Assembly: GCA_007449985.2 (NCBI GenBank)
Contig: VIIQ02000788.1
Location: 37,573 to 101,572 of the forward strand
Reading direction: 5' to 3'
Length of the DNA: 64,000 bases
DNA from: Desmodesmus armatus
Lineage: Eukaryota; Chlorophyta; Chlorophyceae; Sphaeropleales; Scenedesmaceae
In this document: in pieces, positions 11,092 to 22,614 of the stretch
Layout of the letters: every line of letters starts with the position of its first letter
Numbering within the stretch: the first letter of the stretch is position 1
Notes under the pieces: generated by a model
Databases searched by the model: none
What the model was told of the DNA's origin: nothing
Seen by the model: the letters and a program-made list of their open reading frames with translations, nothing else
Position numbers and translations under genes: made by a program

Positions 11092-13802
11092 AAAAGCTAC
11101 AATACCCTGTCAAGTTCAGCCTGAGGCTGTGCCCCAACAAAGCGGTACAAAACCCACTGGCAGAAGTGGGATGGAGGTTGCTGTTGCGGTGCACACATTC
11201 TGCTGTGCTGCACCTCTGCTGTGCTGCTCATCTTAGGCGCACTATCTTCTTAGGCCAATTATCTTTTGTCTTGATGCATCTTTGAACATAGGTCATTCTT
11301 ACATTGATCAGAGCATTGCGTGGTTATTTGACACAACACAAGTGGATGTGAAAGGGGCTTCGAGTGGGGGTCAATTATGTCTGCCTTTTGCAGGCAGTTG
11401 GTGCGGATGGAAGAGTGGTTCTTGATGTGCAGCATGCATGCATGGTGCTGCGTCAGGCCTATTGCATCTGTGTGCTTATGGTGTGTCGCTACACCGGCAA
11501 TAACCCTTTATTTGATCACATGGCATGTGCAGCCATGCAGGAGCCACGCTCCCCCATGATGTGGCTGCCTTGCAGCCCCAGGCATCTATGCCTGAAACCT
11601 GGTACTTGATTGTGATCGTGATATATACACCTTAAGGTGCGTAGCTGGCCCTCCTCAAGCAGAAGAGGATGCAATGTCAGATGTTGCAGTGTTTGGCAGG
11701 TGGACCTTAGGCTGTCTGCGTTGGTGCTGTGGGCTGCTGCCTCAGGATTGTGTGTATGATCAGGTTTTTTGAGCGTTGTCAGGTTTTAAGTCAGTCATAG
11801 ATGTTGCCATGGACCCATGGGCTGAAAAAACCTGTATTTTCTTGCAGCGGTTGGCTGCTGCAGGATGCAGCAAACACACCAAAGGAAGGTGGGACACACC
11901 GTGGTGGTGTCAAATATGTACAGCCTGTTTCATCAATATGGTGTAGTTGTTGTGTTGTTGCAAAAGCATCGTGTTTTGGTGATGGGCGTGTGGATGGTGG
12001 GTACTCGGAGTATATGGTGTGTTCGTCGCAGCCAACGCTTGAGCGTGGAGTGCTGCGTGCGTGATGAGACAAGGTGTAACAATGTGTGTTGTCACAAACA
12101 CTGCCCAGTGGGCAATGTGTAAAGTATAGTTTGATGTTGAGTTCAGTTCAGCAGCTAGCACAATAGCAGCACACTGTTTATGTACTATGTGCATGCTGAG
12201 CTACAAGGCAATCTTGCAGATCATAGCAAACTACATGCAAACATGCATGCCGCATGCATATATGTACGACGCAAGATAACTACCGTGTCACACCATGTGA
12301 CAAATCTGTGCAGCCTTGCAGGCTACAGTACACTGCAGCTGCCACATACACGCCATTACAACAACATTCGATGTAAGTGTAAGTAACGCGTCATTACCAC
12401 CACTTGCATATGACAGCAAGGAGTTACAATACAAGGCATGCTTAACAAGGCCATCTGTCTGGGCCACTGCCGGAAACACAGTATTGCCCAGCATATCATG
12501 TCCCAACTGTGGGCCACAGCATTCCTGCCGTAGGGCCGCCTCCTTGCCAAGAAGCCTCTGCGGTGGGGGCTCACAGGATGATTGAGGACACTGTCCATGT
12601 GGCACATGCCGCATCGGAAGTACCGATCTGTAGTACCGATCTGGCGAAAGCAGCTGCAAGCAACTGCAATGGCAGGGCGGCAGCAGGCTTGCGGCCAGCA
12701 GTGCAGAGCATAGGATTCACCTGCAAGCAAACACCTCTCAGATGTCCAGGCAGATGAGGAATGCTGCTGTGCAGACGTCTTGACAGCAGGTGCGTAACCA
12801 AGGGTGATGGTAGTAATGAAGCCTACCAAGCCCCTTTCCGGCATAGTGCTCCCCATTCTGCCTGACCTCAATTTGCAAGTGGGCTCTGCCCTGCCTAGCA
12901 GCACGCCCCAGTGGGTTTCAAAGTTGCACGACTTGAGAAAGGATGCCATGAGATCACTGCTCTTTGGACATACGGTGCTGTCAGCTGATCTCACCTACAA
13001 GCATCAACACACAGCCGGCTGTATCTCGATAGGCGCCTGACTCAGCCCTCAGAGGGCTGACACCGCCAGCTGGTGTGGTGCCGCATGCGCTGTGCAGAGT
13101 GCATATAATGTGGATGCAGGTCTGACCAGGACTCAATGGACTTGTGTGGCTGCAAAATGAGCTGCAGCTCGGTCAGCTGTTGAGATTGACGGGCCTGAAT
13201 GTACATTCATGAACATGTTCATGGGCACGCAACACTATTCATGTGCACGTGCCCCTGCCCTGCGCAAGCGGCCAAAATTTAATTTCATCCGTTAGTTTCA
13301 ACTTAGGAACTGTCTTGCAGAGCTCGTGATTGACAGGGGCGCTCTCCAGTCTCAACCGTCATCGCTTCAGAGATTGACTGACAGGCTATATGGGCTGTAT
13401 TGACCACCAATGTCTTCCCGAACATGAGAAGCAATTGCATGAGCCACCTCCACCTCGATCCGTGGCTTCTCCGTATGTCGTACCTGGGCAACCAGGGCTG
13501 TCAGAAGCAGACAGCGCTTTCAACCTATTAACCCACTATTGCGTTGGATTTTCCAGGCTATTTGGCAAGTGTGGCGACCCCAGAACAAAAAGTCAGACTC
13601 GGCGGTTTGGGGAGATACGTCAGCGGTTGTGGATTGCCTTTTCACGCCCCTCTTCAGCAGAGCTCCAGCAGTCCAGCGCCAGCATCAGGCACGATTTCCG
13701 TTCCATCTTTCTCCACCTTGAGCCAGCCTCGCCAGCGCCTCCCTGCTTCCTTACAAGCCACGCGCTCGGCTGTCCATCCTTCACAACCACCCCATCATCA
13801 AT
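11092..13802. other. Intergenic region between the two expansin-like genes
   Basis: No supported gene. Around 12390-13000 both strands have long open stretches: a + strand segment reads CPNCGPQHSCRR and later LSGIVLPILPDLNLQVGSA, and a minus-strand frame is open for about 210 codons. This may be a decayed transposon, but no family is recognisable. The promoter-proximal homology with copy 1 begins near 13450. Confidence 0.35.
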
Positions 13803-15540
13803 ATGGCGCCGTCCATGACCTTTGCTGTGCTGGCGATTGCGCTGCTGAGTGCTGCCAGCCTGGCTGCAGCAGGAGATTTCGATGGCTGGTCAACTGGCCG
13901 TGCCACCCATGTGAGTGCTCAACGTTTTTAGAAGGAAAACGTTGCCTGGTTGAGTTCTCTTGGCTGGCTGGGCTGTTCCCATCGACTGGCTGATCTCATG
14001 TGGACCTACTGTTGTCCAATGTCCCTGTCTGCAGTATGACAGCATCCACATTGGCTCCTGCATGTTTGGCAGCTTGGACTACCACAAGGGCACTGGCTAC
14101 GACATCGCTGCCATCTCTGACAAGGTGGGTTTCACCTAGGTGGTCGGGTGTCTTGAGCAGTGGCCAAGCTGGCAGATGTGCTGGTGGCATACGCTGCTCA
14201 TGAGCAGCGTGCCAGTGATTACTGGCACCACGTGGTGCACCTACCAGCTGCAGCTGTCCGTTGTTGCAGCCAACCAGCAGGCGTGGGACATGGCACCACT
14301 GCAGTCTATATCACTGTCTGGGTGTGCACGGCAGTCTGCAGTGCCTGGCAGGACAGCAGTGCTGGCAGCAGCAGCAGCACCAGTGCATGCTGGTATTGCT
14401 ACTGTGCAATGCGCATCGCTTTCCTGGAGCGCACTTGTGAGGATGCCTTCCACGCCGCTGCCTACCTTTGCTTGATGCAACCCCTGTTACCCTTTCCTTC
14501 TTGCTAGGCTCACGACTACGCTGGATCCTGCGGGCGCTGCTACGAGATTGCCTGCCGCCCTGACCACAACCTGCGCGACGGCAACGGGAAGCAGATGGAC
14601 CGCAGCTACTCCTGCAAGGAGGGTGTGAAGGTGACAGTGACCATCACAGACACCTGCCCCTGCTACTACCCATCCAACCAGTACTCCAACCAGCGCTGGT
14701 GAGCAGCTTGGGCTTGTAGCATCTTGTGCTTGGAAAAGCACACACCATCCTGTTGCCGTTGCGCCTGCCAGCACAACCGTTGGGTGGCATGGTGTTCCTG
14801 CAGCAGTGGCAGCAATGTAGACTGCACCAGTTATGCACATGACGCAGTCCCGTACACTGCCAGCATCTGCGCATGGCTGCAACCAACGGCCTAATCCACC
14901 ACTGGGTGCATACCGTGCATACTGTGCCGTGCATACCCAGCAGGCTGCTTGCTTTCAGCACATTGAGGGCAGGATGACACCATGTACATTGTGCTGAGGT
15001 GTGCTGCTGTCACTGCGCGTCCCCCTTGCAGGTGCTGCGGTGACCAGTACCACTTTGACATGTCCAACCACGCCTTCGCCAAAATCGCTGACATTAACAA
15101 GGGCGTCGTCGGCATCTACTATCGCCAGGTGGGTGCTGCACGCAGTGGCTGTTGCAGAGTATGGGTGGCCGGGATGATGGGATGTTGTCCCTCAACTACT
15201 GTGCTCAGGCAGGCTGCGCTGCCCCAGGGATGGCTTGGAGCATCTATGCTGGGCCAATAGAGCATGCGGCTAACTTGCCGGCATCACAGTATTCCTTTAG
15301 CAGGGTTGGGCCTGCCCCCAGGGAGTGTCATGGCCTGATTGCGCACCAGCTACCCCACATCCTCTGTGCATGTCCATGTTGTGCGCGCGCTGAGCTGTGC
15401 GCTCTGCTGGCCTTGCTGCTACGTGCCTGCAGGTTGACTGCCCTGGTGGTTTCTCACATGGCAAGGCTGACAGGGGTGGTGACAGCACCTGGCCCAACCG
15501 CGGCCTGAAGGAGGTGACTGCAGCCACAGACAGCACATAA
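13803..15540 (+). CDS. Expansin-like secreted protein, single DPBB domain, copy 2
   Basis: Five exons of exactly the same lengths as copy 1 (108, 90, 191, 97, 108 nt): 13803-13910, 14035-14124, 14508-14698, 15032-15128 and 15433-15540. The 197-aa product differs from copy 1 at about 17 positions (roughly 91% identity by eye) and keeps the signal peptide, all paired cysteines except one in the CCC/CCG motif, and HFDMSNHAFAKIA. Introns differ in length and sequence, so the duplication is not very recent and the proteins are under constraint. A short copy of the end of exon 5 (GAGGTGACTGCAAACATGG) follows at about 15611. Confidence 0.88.
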
Positions 15541-18500
15541 GAAGAGTCACCGCGTAATGCCGCACGCCGTTGTATAGGTGCCAGCGCCAAGCTGACCGCC
15601 GCCTGTTGCAGGAGGTGACTGCAAACATGGACAGTGCGGAAAAGAGCTCGCCAGTGGCGTGTTGCTCCTTGAATGAGGCTAATGATCTAAAGCGCGCATG
15701 ATACCGATTGTTGGAGGGGCTTCTGAAAACAGGGGTTTGGCTGGCCTTCTGATTCACCTTATGCCAAAGTTTGCAGACACACCTTGGCTTTGGAGAGCCC
15801 ACTGAAGGCATGGTGTTTGTTCAAACATTCCTCAGCGGTCGACTCTTGACTAGTCCCATTCACTAGCTGGTTTTGTCCCATTCACTACCTGGTTTTGTCA
15901 TGTCCATTTGAGCCATCATGGGTATGCCCGTCGGCTTGGTTTACACGCAACACACAGGTACTGACTGACTTGGGAGAGGTGGAGTGTTTCAAATTGCACG
16001 TTCAGATGTGTATTCTTGCAAGTGTGGTAGATGCTTGGCTCGAGCAGAGCGTATTTGTTGTTCTGCCATGTGTTTGCATCCGGATGTCTGCGGGCTGGTT
16101 TGTGCTCTGTGCATGGCCATGGCGGTACATGTGCAAGGGTTGTCCTGCTCACTGTGGCTGCTCGCCTGCAAAGTGAGTACCAGCACCACTTGCTGGTGCA
16201 TCACTGCCTGAGTCGAGCAGCATGCTGCGTCTGGCACACAGCTTGTTTGCAGCTGCATGAAGCAGCAGTGCAGCAGGTTGGTTGTGCTGCTGGTCTGGAT
16301 CACTTTTTGGGTTCTGCTTAGGGGATTCAGTGCACAGCGCGCTGTGCGGAAGAAATAGGATGCAGCGGGATTGATGTTTTTTTACAGCCCCCATGCAATG
16401 CACAATCTAGGGGTCAGTAAGATCTCTGTGGTGTTTCCCATTTATGCTATGCGGAGAGGAGTGTGCCGCAAGTGCACACTGGAAGACTCTTCCAGGACAA
16501 GCGGTATAAGAGGCTGATCATTTGTTGCCCAGGTGTCTACTGATGGCGCACAGTGTGGTGTGCAGAGGAAGCTGTGGGGACTGTTGGTAGGGGTTTTGCA
16601 GAAGGATTCACAGATTATCCGTACCGCAGTGTGGTTCAGGGTCAGCAGGTCATTGTGGTCAACTTGTGCTGCACGCGGAGGAGTTTGTGCAGCAACTGCA
16701 CATCTGCTATGGAATAATGCAGGATTAATGGTGAACCTATACACGCCTTATGTGCGCAGCGCCAGCAGCGCTGCTAGCAGTGTTGGCTGCACATTGCTTG
16801 TGCTGGTTTGGGGTGGTTTGAAGCGCGAGGGTGCTGTGGCCCCCTGCACATCGGCCTGGCTGCATTCAGCTGGGGCATGTGGTGTTTTCTGCTTCCTGCA
16901 TGTATGCGTGTGTTGACAGACATCGGCATGTTTGTGTTGGCATCTGGCCGGAAGTATGTCGTACTGCTCAGGAGGTGTTGTGTAGTGTTGTTGCTAGGGC
17001 GTTTATAGGTGTTGTCTTCTGGGCCAGGAAAGTTGGGCCAGGAAAGTTTGCCAAGGCCATCACTGTAGGTGTTGTCAGTTTCCCAACCCCAGCACTGACT
17101 GGGCATTTGTCGCCACTGCTTCCTTCGCATAGTGTAGAGGGTGCATTCGCTGTCAAGGCCCATCCCTGGCAACGTTCACATGCAGCATATACTTGCTTCT
17201 CGCATCAGCGCTTTTTTGCTGTGGCATATACTGCGCAGCAGCGCTTTGTTGCTGTGGCATATTCTGTGCAGCAGCGCTTTGTTGCTGTGGCATATTCTGC
17301 GCAGCAGCGCTTTGTTGCTGTGGCATATTCTGCGCAGCAGCGCTTTGTTGCTGTGGCATATTCTGTGCAGCAGCGCTTTGTTGCTGTGGCATATGCAGCG
17401 CAGGCCCTGCAGGGTTTATGCTGTGGGGTAGTGATGTGTCTGTGTGCGGCATCTTGCCAGGCCTACGCCGTTCCAGCTGCAGCTGCGCAGTCAGAAGTGC
17501 ATGTTTCATATGCCAGGACTTTGCATCTTGTGCCACATGACATGTTCATATGGCCCTGAGCTGTCAGGCCCTACCAGCACTCTTTGGGCAATCAAGTTTG
17601 GGCTCCAGCATTGAGCCGGGCAGTTTAGGTTTGTTCAGGTTGGTGTGGTGCAAGGTGGGTCTTGCCCCTGTGTCGGGTATGCGCCTTGTGGTGAGCTTAG
17701 GCTGTCTTTGGGTTGGAGTGTCGCATGCGCACTTGCGCATCATGCGTTGTACCAGAGTGTACCTACTATTCGGACGGCTTGCATGCCAGTCTGCCCCCTG
17801 CTGGTGTGTTGTGGAAAGTGCTTGGCTTCCCTTTGTCGTCAATGCATTTCAAGGTTTGATTGTTGCTGCTGCTGTTGCTGCGGCCCTCTGGCACTTTAGG
17901 TGTGCTGTGCCACTGTGCGCCGCTGTTGTGAGGCTGCTATCAGGTTATAGCCTCATGAGCCACCAACATGCCTTGTTGTCATTGTCATGCTGGGAATAAT
18001 TCCTTTTGTTGCCTTGCTTCATTTGACAGTTTTGTAACCGTCACATGCCTTGTGCGCAGCAACACACCAGGAGTGTTGGGGCTGCTAATTTGAGTATATG
18101 GCAGGCCGGTTCAGGTCCAGGGGTAGTGATGGAAGGTTGCAAGCACCACTGCTGCCATACAGTGCAGTTGCACGCTCCGGCACTTGCAAGTGCTGGAGCC
18201 TTCAACTTCAGTCAGCTGGAAAGGACCTGATGTGGTTTCCAAGTGCAAGAAGGGCAACTTGTTAAGAGTGCCACAAAGCCAGCGGGAGGAACACCAGCCC
18301 GCCTGGTAAGGGTGCCAGCCACTGATTCCTTCCAACCCAGATAGTAGAAGGGCATACATGTTTCAGGAGGGGGATGTTGCATATGCAATCTGTCCTGTAG
18401 TGCATGCTCTCCAGACATGCCATAGCAGCATTGGGACCTTGGAGCTGACGTCTGTCTGTCCTGCGATCCCATTCCAAGGCCAGCTGTGGAGCTGCAAATT

Positions 18501-18976
18501 GTGCGTTCTACATTTCCAGGCCTGCTGGGCCTGCTCAACAGGTGTGACAGCTTGTGTATATCATTGAAGTGTGGTGGAAGTATCAAAGTATCAACAAACT
18601 AGTGAAGGCGACGAGTGGGTCTTGGCATCAACGACACACGGTGCACCATGAAGATGTCAGCAGTACTGCCACCAGTGCTGCAGGGAAAATCTGGCAGGCA
18701 GGAGGGCACTCCACGCGTCTTCTGTACAATAAAAAGCTTGATGAAACTTTGTATGTGACTAGCGCAAGTTTCACCGGGCGGCCTTCAAGGTGATCCAATG
18801 TTTTATGGTTTTGGCTTGTGCAGTTAACGTTGATCGGAAACAGAACCATGTCAATAAAGCAGGGCTCCCTTCCGTCCGCGTACCCGTCGAAGTAAGGGGC
18901 AGGCAGCCCAGTTTCCGTGGCCCTACGTAACTTTATGTCAACTGCCAGCATGCATCATCTGCTCTTGTCATGTGCT
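15541..18976. other. Long region without a supported gene
   Basis: I see no convincing splice-linked coding exons on either strand. The only long open stretch (16831-17559) is open because it runs through a 33-bp repeat that keeps all frames open. Codon composition elsewhere lacks the CAG-rich, low-complexity pattern of the coding exons in this window. Confidence 0.4.
17209..17401 (+). repeat. 33-bp minisatellite, about 5.8 copies
   Basis: The unit CTTTGTTGCTGTGGCATATT plus CTGYGCAGCAGCG repeats head to tail with only a few substitutions. Because 33 is a multiple of 3 every frame without a stop stays open, so the apparent repeat peptide is not evidence of coding. Confidence 0.9.
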
Positions 18977-19695
18977 TCAGGGCTTTTCAGGGCCTTTTTT
19001 TTCCCGAAGGGCTGCCCGGTCAGCCCCTTGATTTTTCACAGGGATGCATCCCGGTCTGCTCACAGCCACCGGCCGTTTTCAAAGGGATGCCCGGTGGCCC
19101 CCCAAAATTTTCACAGGGATACCAGAACATGGCCATTTGCCCCTACATGTGTAGTGGTATATTTGCAATGGTATATAAGGCTTGAACATCACTTTGGCGG
19201 AACGGTTCGTTGAACAAACAGTGTTTAAGGCAACAACCCCCCTCCTACAGCCCCCCCCCCCTCCTACATACTGATCAGTACTACATACAGTACTTGCACT
19301 CTCCCTGGCGTGTTGACATGCTGCTGCAGCAAAATGCGGGTCACGCGCCACACTTTTCAGCATTATGAAAGTCATTCTTAGCCTCTTCTGGTCGTTCATA
19401 GCCTCTTCATTGGCAGATTCCCGAAGTTTGTACTTGATCTGTAGCAGATCAAACAGCCCCAGAAGCCCCGCAGGGGGCGTTTCGGGAAAACGCCCCGTTC
19501 TGACCGGAAACAATGTCTAAAATTCACCGGGATGCCCGTTTTGCTGCCGGCAAACCCACCGGGACGCATCCCTGTGACTCCTGTGCCAAACCCTCTTTTG
19601 ACCGGTTTTCCCGTTCAGCACTGCCAATTTTGACTGTGGATTGGGGCTCCAAAAGCCCATTTCACCGGGATCCCGGCCGGGCTGAAAAGCCCTGA
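18977..19695. mobile_element. 719-bp MITE-like element with terminal inverted repeats and 6-bp target duplication
   Basis: The left end TCAGGGCTTTTCAG is the exact inverse of the right end CTGAAAAGCCCTGA. Both ends are flanked by the same hexamer TGTGCT (18971-18976 and 19696-19701), as expected for a target-site duplication. The interior has repeated motifs such as TTTTCACAGGGAT and GGGATGCATCCC but no reading frame resembling a transposase. It is best explained as a non-autonomous cut-and-paste DNA transposon; the superfamily is not clear from these ends. Confidence 0.75.
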
Positions 19696-19732
19696 TGTGC
19701 TTGGTGCATAGCACAGCTGGCACTCCCTATGT

Positions 19733-20455
19733 CCACACATACACTTGCTGGACTTGTAAGGCAGGGGGGCTGTCTGCCCCCCTGGACCCCCGCCACCGGT
19801 ACTGTTGTGCTGCAAGAGAGACAGCAGCACCACACACATACACTTGCTGGACCTGTAAGGCAGGGGGGCTAGCCGCCCCCCTTGCCCCCCGCGATTACTG
19901 CCTGTCTTGCTGCACAACATTCATTCAGGCACTTGCTGGTCCTGCAAGGCAGGGGGGCTAGCCGCCCCCCTTGCCCCCCGCGATCACTTCGAAGTGTTGC
20001 TGCACTACAGTCAATGCCGGCGGGGGTCCAGGGGGGCAGACAGCCCCCCTGCCTTACAGGTCCAGCAAGTGTATGTGTGTGGTGCTGCTGTCTCTCTTGC
20101 AGCACAACAGTACTGTTGGCGGGGGTCCAGGGGGGCAGACAGCCCCCCTGCCTTACAGGTCCAGCAAGTGTAAGTGTGTGGTGCTGCTGTCTCTCTTGCA
20201 GCACAACAGTACTGGTGGCGGGGGTCCAGGGGGGCAGACAGCCCCCCTACCTTACAGGTCCAGCAAGTGTAAGTGTGTGGTGCTGCTGTCTCTCTTGCAG
20301 CACAGCAGTACTGGTGGCGGGGGTCCAGGGGGGCAGACAGCCCCCCTGCCTTACAGGTCCAGCAAGTGTAAGTGTGTGGTGCTGCTGTCTCTCTTGCAGC
20401 ACAACAGTACTGGTGGCGGGGGTCCAGGGGGGCAGACAGCCCCCCTGCCTTGCAG
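19733..20455. repeat. 99-bp satellite in two opposed arms
   Basis: The right arm (about 20020-20455) has about 4.4 head-to-tail units with period 99 bp, seen from TACTGKTGGCGGGGGTCCAG at 20110, 20209, 20308 and 20407. The left arm (19733-19995) carries the reverse complement of the unit followed by two diverged half-units. Each unit holds a short palindrome GGGGGGC...GCCCCCC and a segment GTAAGTG...CTCTCTTGCAG that looks like a tiny intron. The two arms could fold back on each other. Confidence 0.85.
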
Positions 20456-21082
20456 CTTCATGTTTTGATGCAACATAAGGCAGTAAAGTGTAGATGCTTG
20501 CAAGAACACGTGGAAAACGATCTTCAATTTGTCGACATAACCAGTAGATCGCCATCACCAAGCGGCCTGCCCGCGGCCATGCTACAGTCTGCGCTAGACA
20601 ACGAATTACATCCCTGATACGTCTTGTGTTGGTCTTCTTTGTCTATTTGCAGTGCCTTCTTTGCGTACATGTAGCAGTTCGATGTCCACGACGCTACGGC
20701 CTCTGCCATCCGGCCTGCTCCGACCGTGCTGCAGCCCGAATTTGCAAACGAGCTTGACATACAATCATACAACCAGCCAGGTGCTCCAAGACCACAGCTG
20801 TCGCCACTCTTTTTCATAATAAACGGCGTTACACATTTTATTACACATTTTGTTACTCTTTTGCTCGGGCCACAGGCTCTCCGAAGGATTCTCCTTCTCC
20901 GAGGCTAGTGGTACGCTCCGGTAAAAAGCTGAATCTGTGCTCTGTTTACTTGCAAGATACTCGCCTGGGTTACTGTTTACCCGCCATCTGAACCTACTGC
21001 TGTCTGTTGCTGCGCAAAGCGCTTACATGCCATGCTTCTTTACTCACAAAAGTAAACTGAAGTCTCCTGCAGCATGTAGTGC
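20456..21082. other. Region upstream of the small membrane protein gene
   Basis: A + strand stretch at about 20681-20906 is open and reads ANELDIQSYNQPGAPRPQLS followed by a hydrophobic run FFIINGVTHFITHFVTLLLG, but no start or splice partner can be assigned. It may be an upstream exon of the next gene, the end of an unrelated gene, or chance. Confidence 0.3.
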
Positions 21083-22404
21083 ATGATGCTGGACGTGTTG
21101 GGCAGCTTTCAGCTGGTGCAGCAGTCACTGTTCTCAGATGCAGCTCATCACACAGCTCGACATCTGCTGGAGCAGCCAGCAACCGCACCTAGAGTGCTGG
21201 GTGTTGGAGTGGGTGTCTTCCTGCTCGTCTTCTTTTTGTAAGTTTGTCAGCTGCATCAACAGCATCTGCTTTGTTTTACCATCCGGAACTGCAGCAGCTG
21301 TCAGCTTTGCAGCAGATGTGGCACGCTTAAGCCAGTGGCCACAGCCAGGTTGAACCATGTTGCTGTTGTTTATGACAGGGTGATATGCATACTGCTCGGA
21401 CTCCTGGGCTCACGTACCACTAAACCAGGGTAGGTGGTGTTAGCAGTCAGGTCGATCACATCAGTAGCAGAGACCGCTGCATGGTTGCTTCGTAGGCACA
21501 AATTGCCCCTTTGCAGTGATGAACAGCATATCTACACACCGTTCTTGTCATCGACAGGCTTGGTGCAGCTGTGTATCTGTACATGTTGCAGCACTCACGT
21601 TGGTCCTAGTTAGTGTTTCACGCTAGATAGGCCTGCACTCCGTAATTGAATCGTGGGCCTGTGTGCAACTCAATGTGTGTCTGCAGACTGTGCTATGCCT
21701 TGTCGGGTGGCACCTATGGTGTCATCCTGCTGGTGCTGCTGGCCAGCCCAAGAGGAGCCCCACCACCCCCCTCTCCCGTGGTAAGCAGCAGCAGAGGGTG
21801 CGCAGTGTAGCAGCAGCACGCAGCAGCAGTCTCGATGCAGTGATGCGCGCAGCGGCAGATGCTGAGCAGCACAGGATGAGCAGCACATGCAGGACAGCTG
21901 TGCAGCAGGGCTGATGACACACGCATATGGCAGCACAGATTCACCAGGCGCTCCGCAGTTGAGCCCAGGCTGTGGCTGGGTAATTGCTGAAAGGATCAAA
22001 CGCTGTCACAGGACAGGGAAAATCACAGCAGCAGCAGCAGCAGGTGAAGCAGTGCATGCTGCGCAGCTCGTCAAGTCTTGTGGTGTTGTAGCCGTAGGCA
22101 CCCACAGCAGCTGCTACAGCAAGCTAACAGAACACCAGCACCTGCAGGCAGCACTGCCTTGAACAAAACACAGCAGCCTTGACAGCATTTCAACCCCCCT
22201 GCAGCAGAATCTTGCTCACTGACGTTGCATGTGCTGACTGTCCTGCAGGGTTACGACAGTACCATCATACCCCTAGTGGTAGTCATCATCCTCATGTCCG
22301 TGGCAGCACTGGCTTCATTGCTGGGGCTGCTAGTGTTCCATGCTCGTGCAGCCTTCTATGCGCGCCCCCTGAACTACCATGCAGATGTCCTGCACCAGCA
22401 GTAG
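21083..22404 (+). CDS. Small membrane protein with three predicted helices, unknown function
   Basis: Three exons with matching phases: 21083-21237, 21687-21780 and 22249-22404, coding for 134 aa. The start is the first of two adjacent ATGs, preceded in frame by TAG. Residues 1-35 are hydrophilic with LFSDAAHHTARHLLEQ. Hydrophobic segments follow: GVGVGVFLLVFFL running into GGTYGVILLVLLA across the first splice, then IIPLVVVIILMSVAALASLL plus GLLVF. The tail is basic and aromatic (HARAAFYARPLNYHADVLHQQ minus its end). A TGTAA motif lies 84 nt after the stop. No family is recognised. The consistent phases, the donor GTAAGT and the poly(A) motif argue that the gene is real. Confidence 0.6.
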
Positions 22405-22487
22405 TGCAGGGGACCTGCGCCAGCTCAGGACTGCTGTGCTGGACGGTGATGCAGCTGTGCGTATGTGTATCCGCAAGGACCAAAATA

Positions 22488-22492
22488 TGTAA
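22488..22492 (+). promoter_or_regulatory. TGTAA polyadenylation motif
   Basis: TGTAA lies 84 nt downstream of the stop of the small membrane protein gene. TGTAA is the usual poly(A) signal in chlorophyte algae. Confidence 0.55.
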
Positions 22493-22614
22493 CCAGATTG
22501 GGTCTTGTCAAGTTCCGGGAGACGGCGCATTGACGGCGCAAGGGGCTGTGCAGAACTTGCGGCTGCTTAGCAAGCAGCTGACTGAGCTGCCAGCCTCGGC
22601 CAGTAGACAAAACG

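Noticed and set aside
12356..12994. 212-codon minus-strand frame
   Set aside because: No family resemblance, no splice or poly(A) support, and the + strand is also partly open. Kept only as a possible transposon relic in the intergenic entry.
16831..17559. 242-codon + strand frame with a repeated AVAYSAQQRFV peptide
   Set aside because: It is kept open by a 33-bp minisatellite whose length is a multiple of three. The flanking parts show no coding signal or splice partners.
19882..20478. Repeat-peptide frames on both strands over the 99-bp satellite
   Set aside because: The 99-bp unit is a multiple of three, so open frames appear automatically in several frames and both strands.
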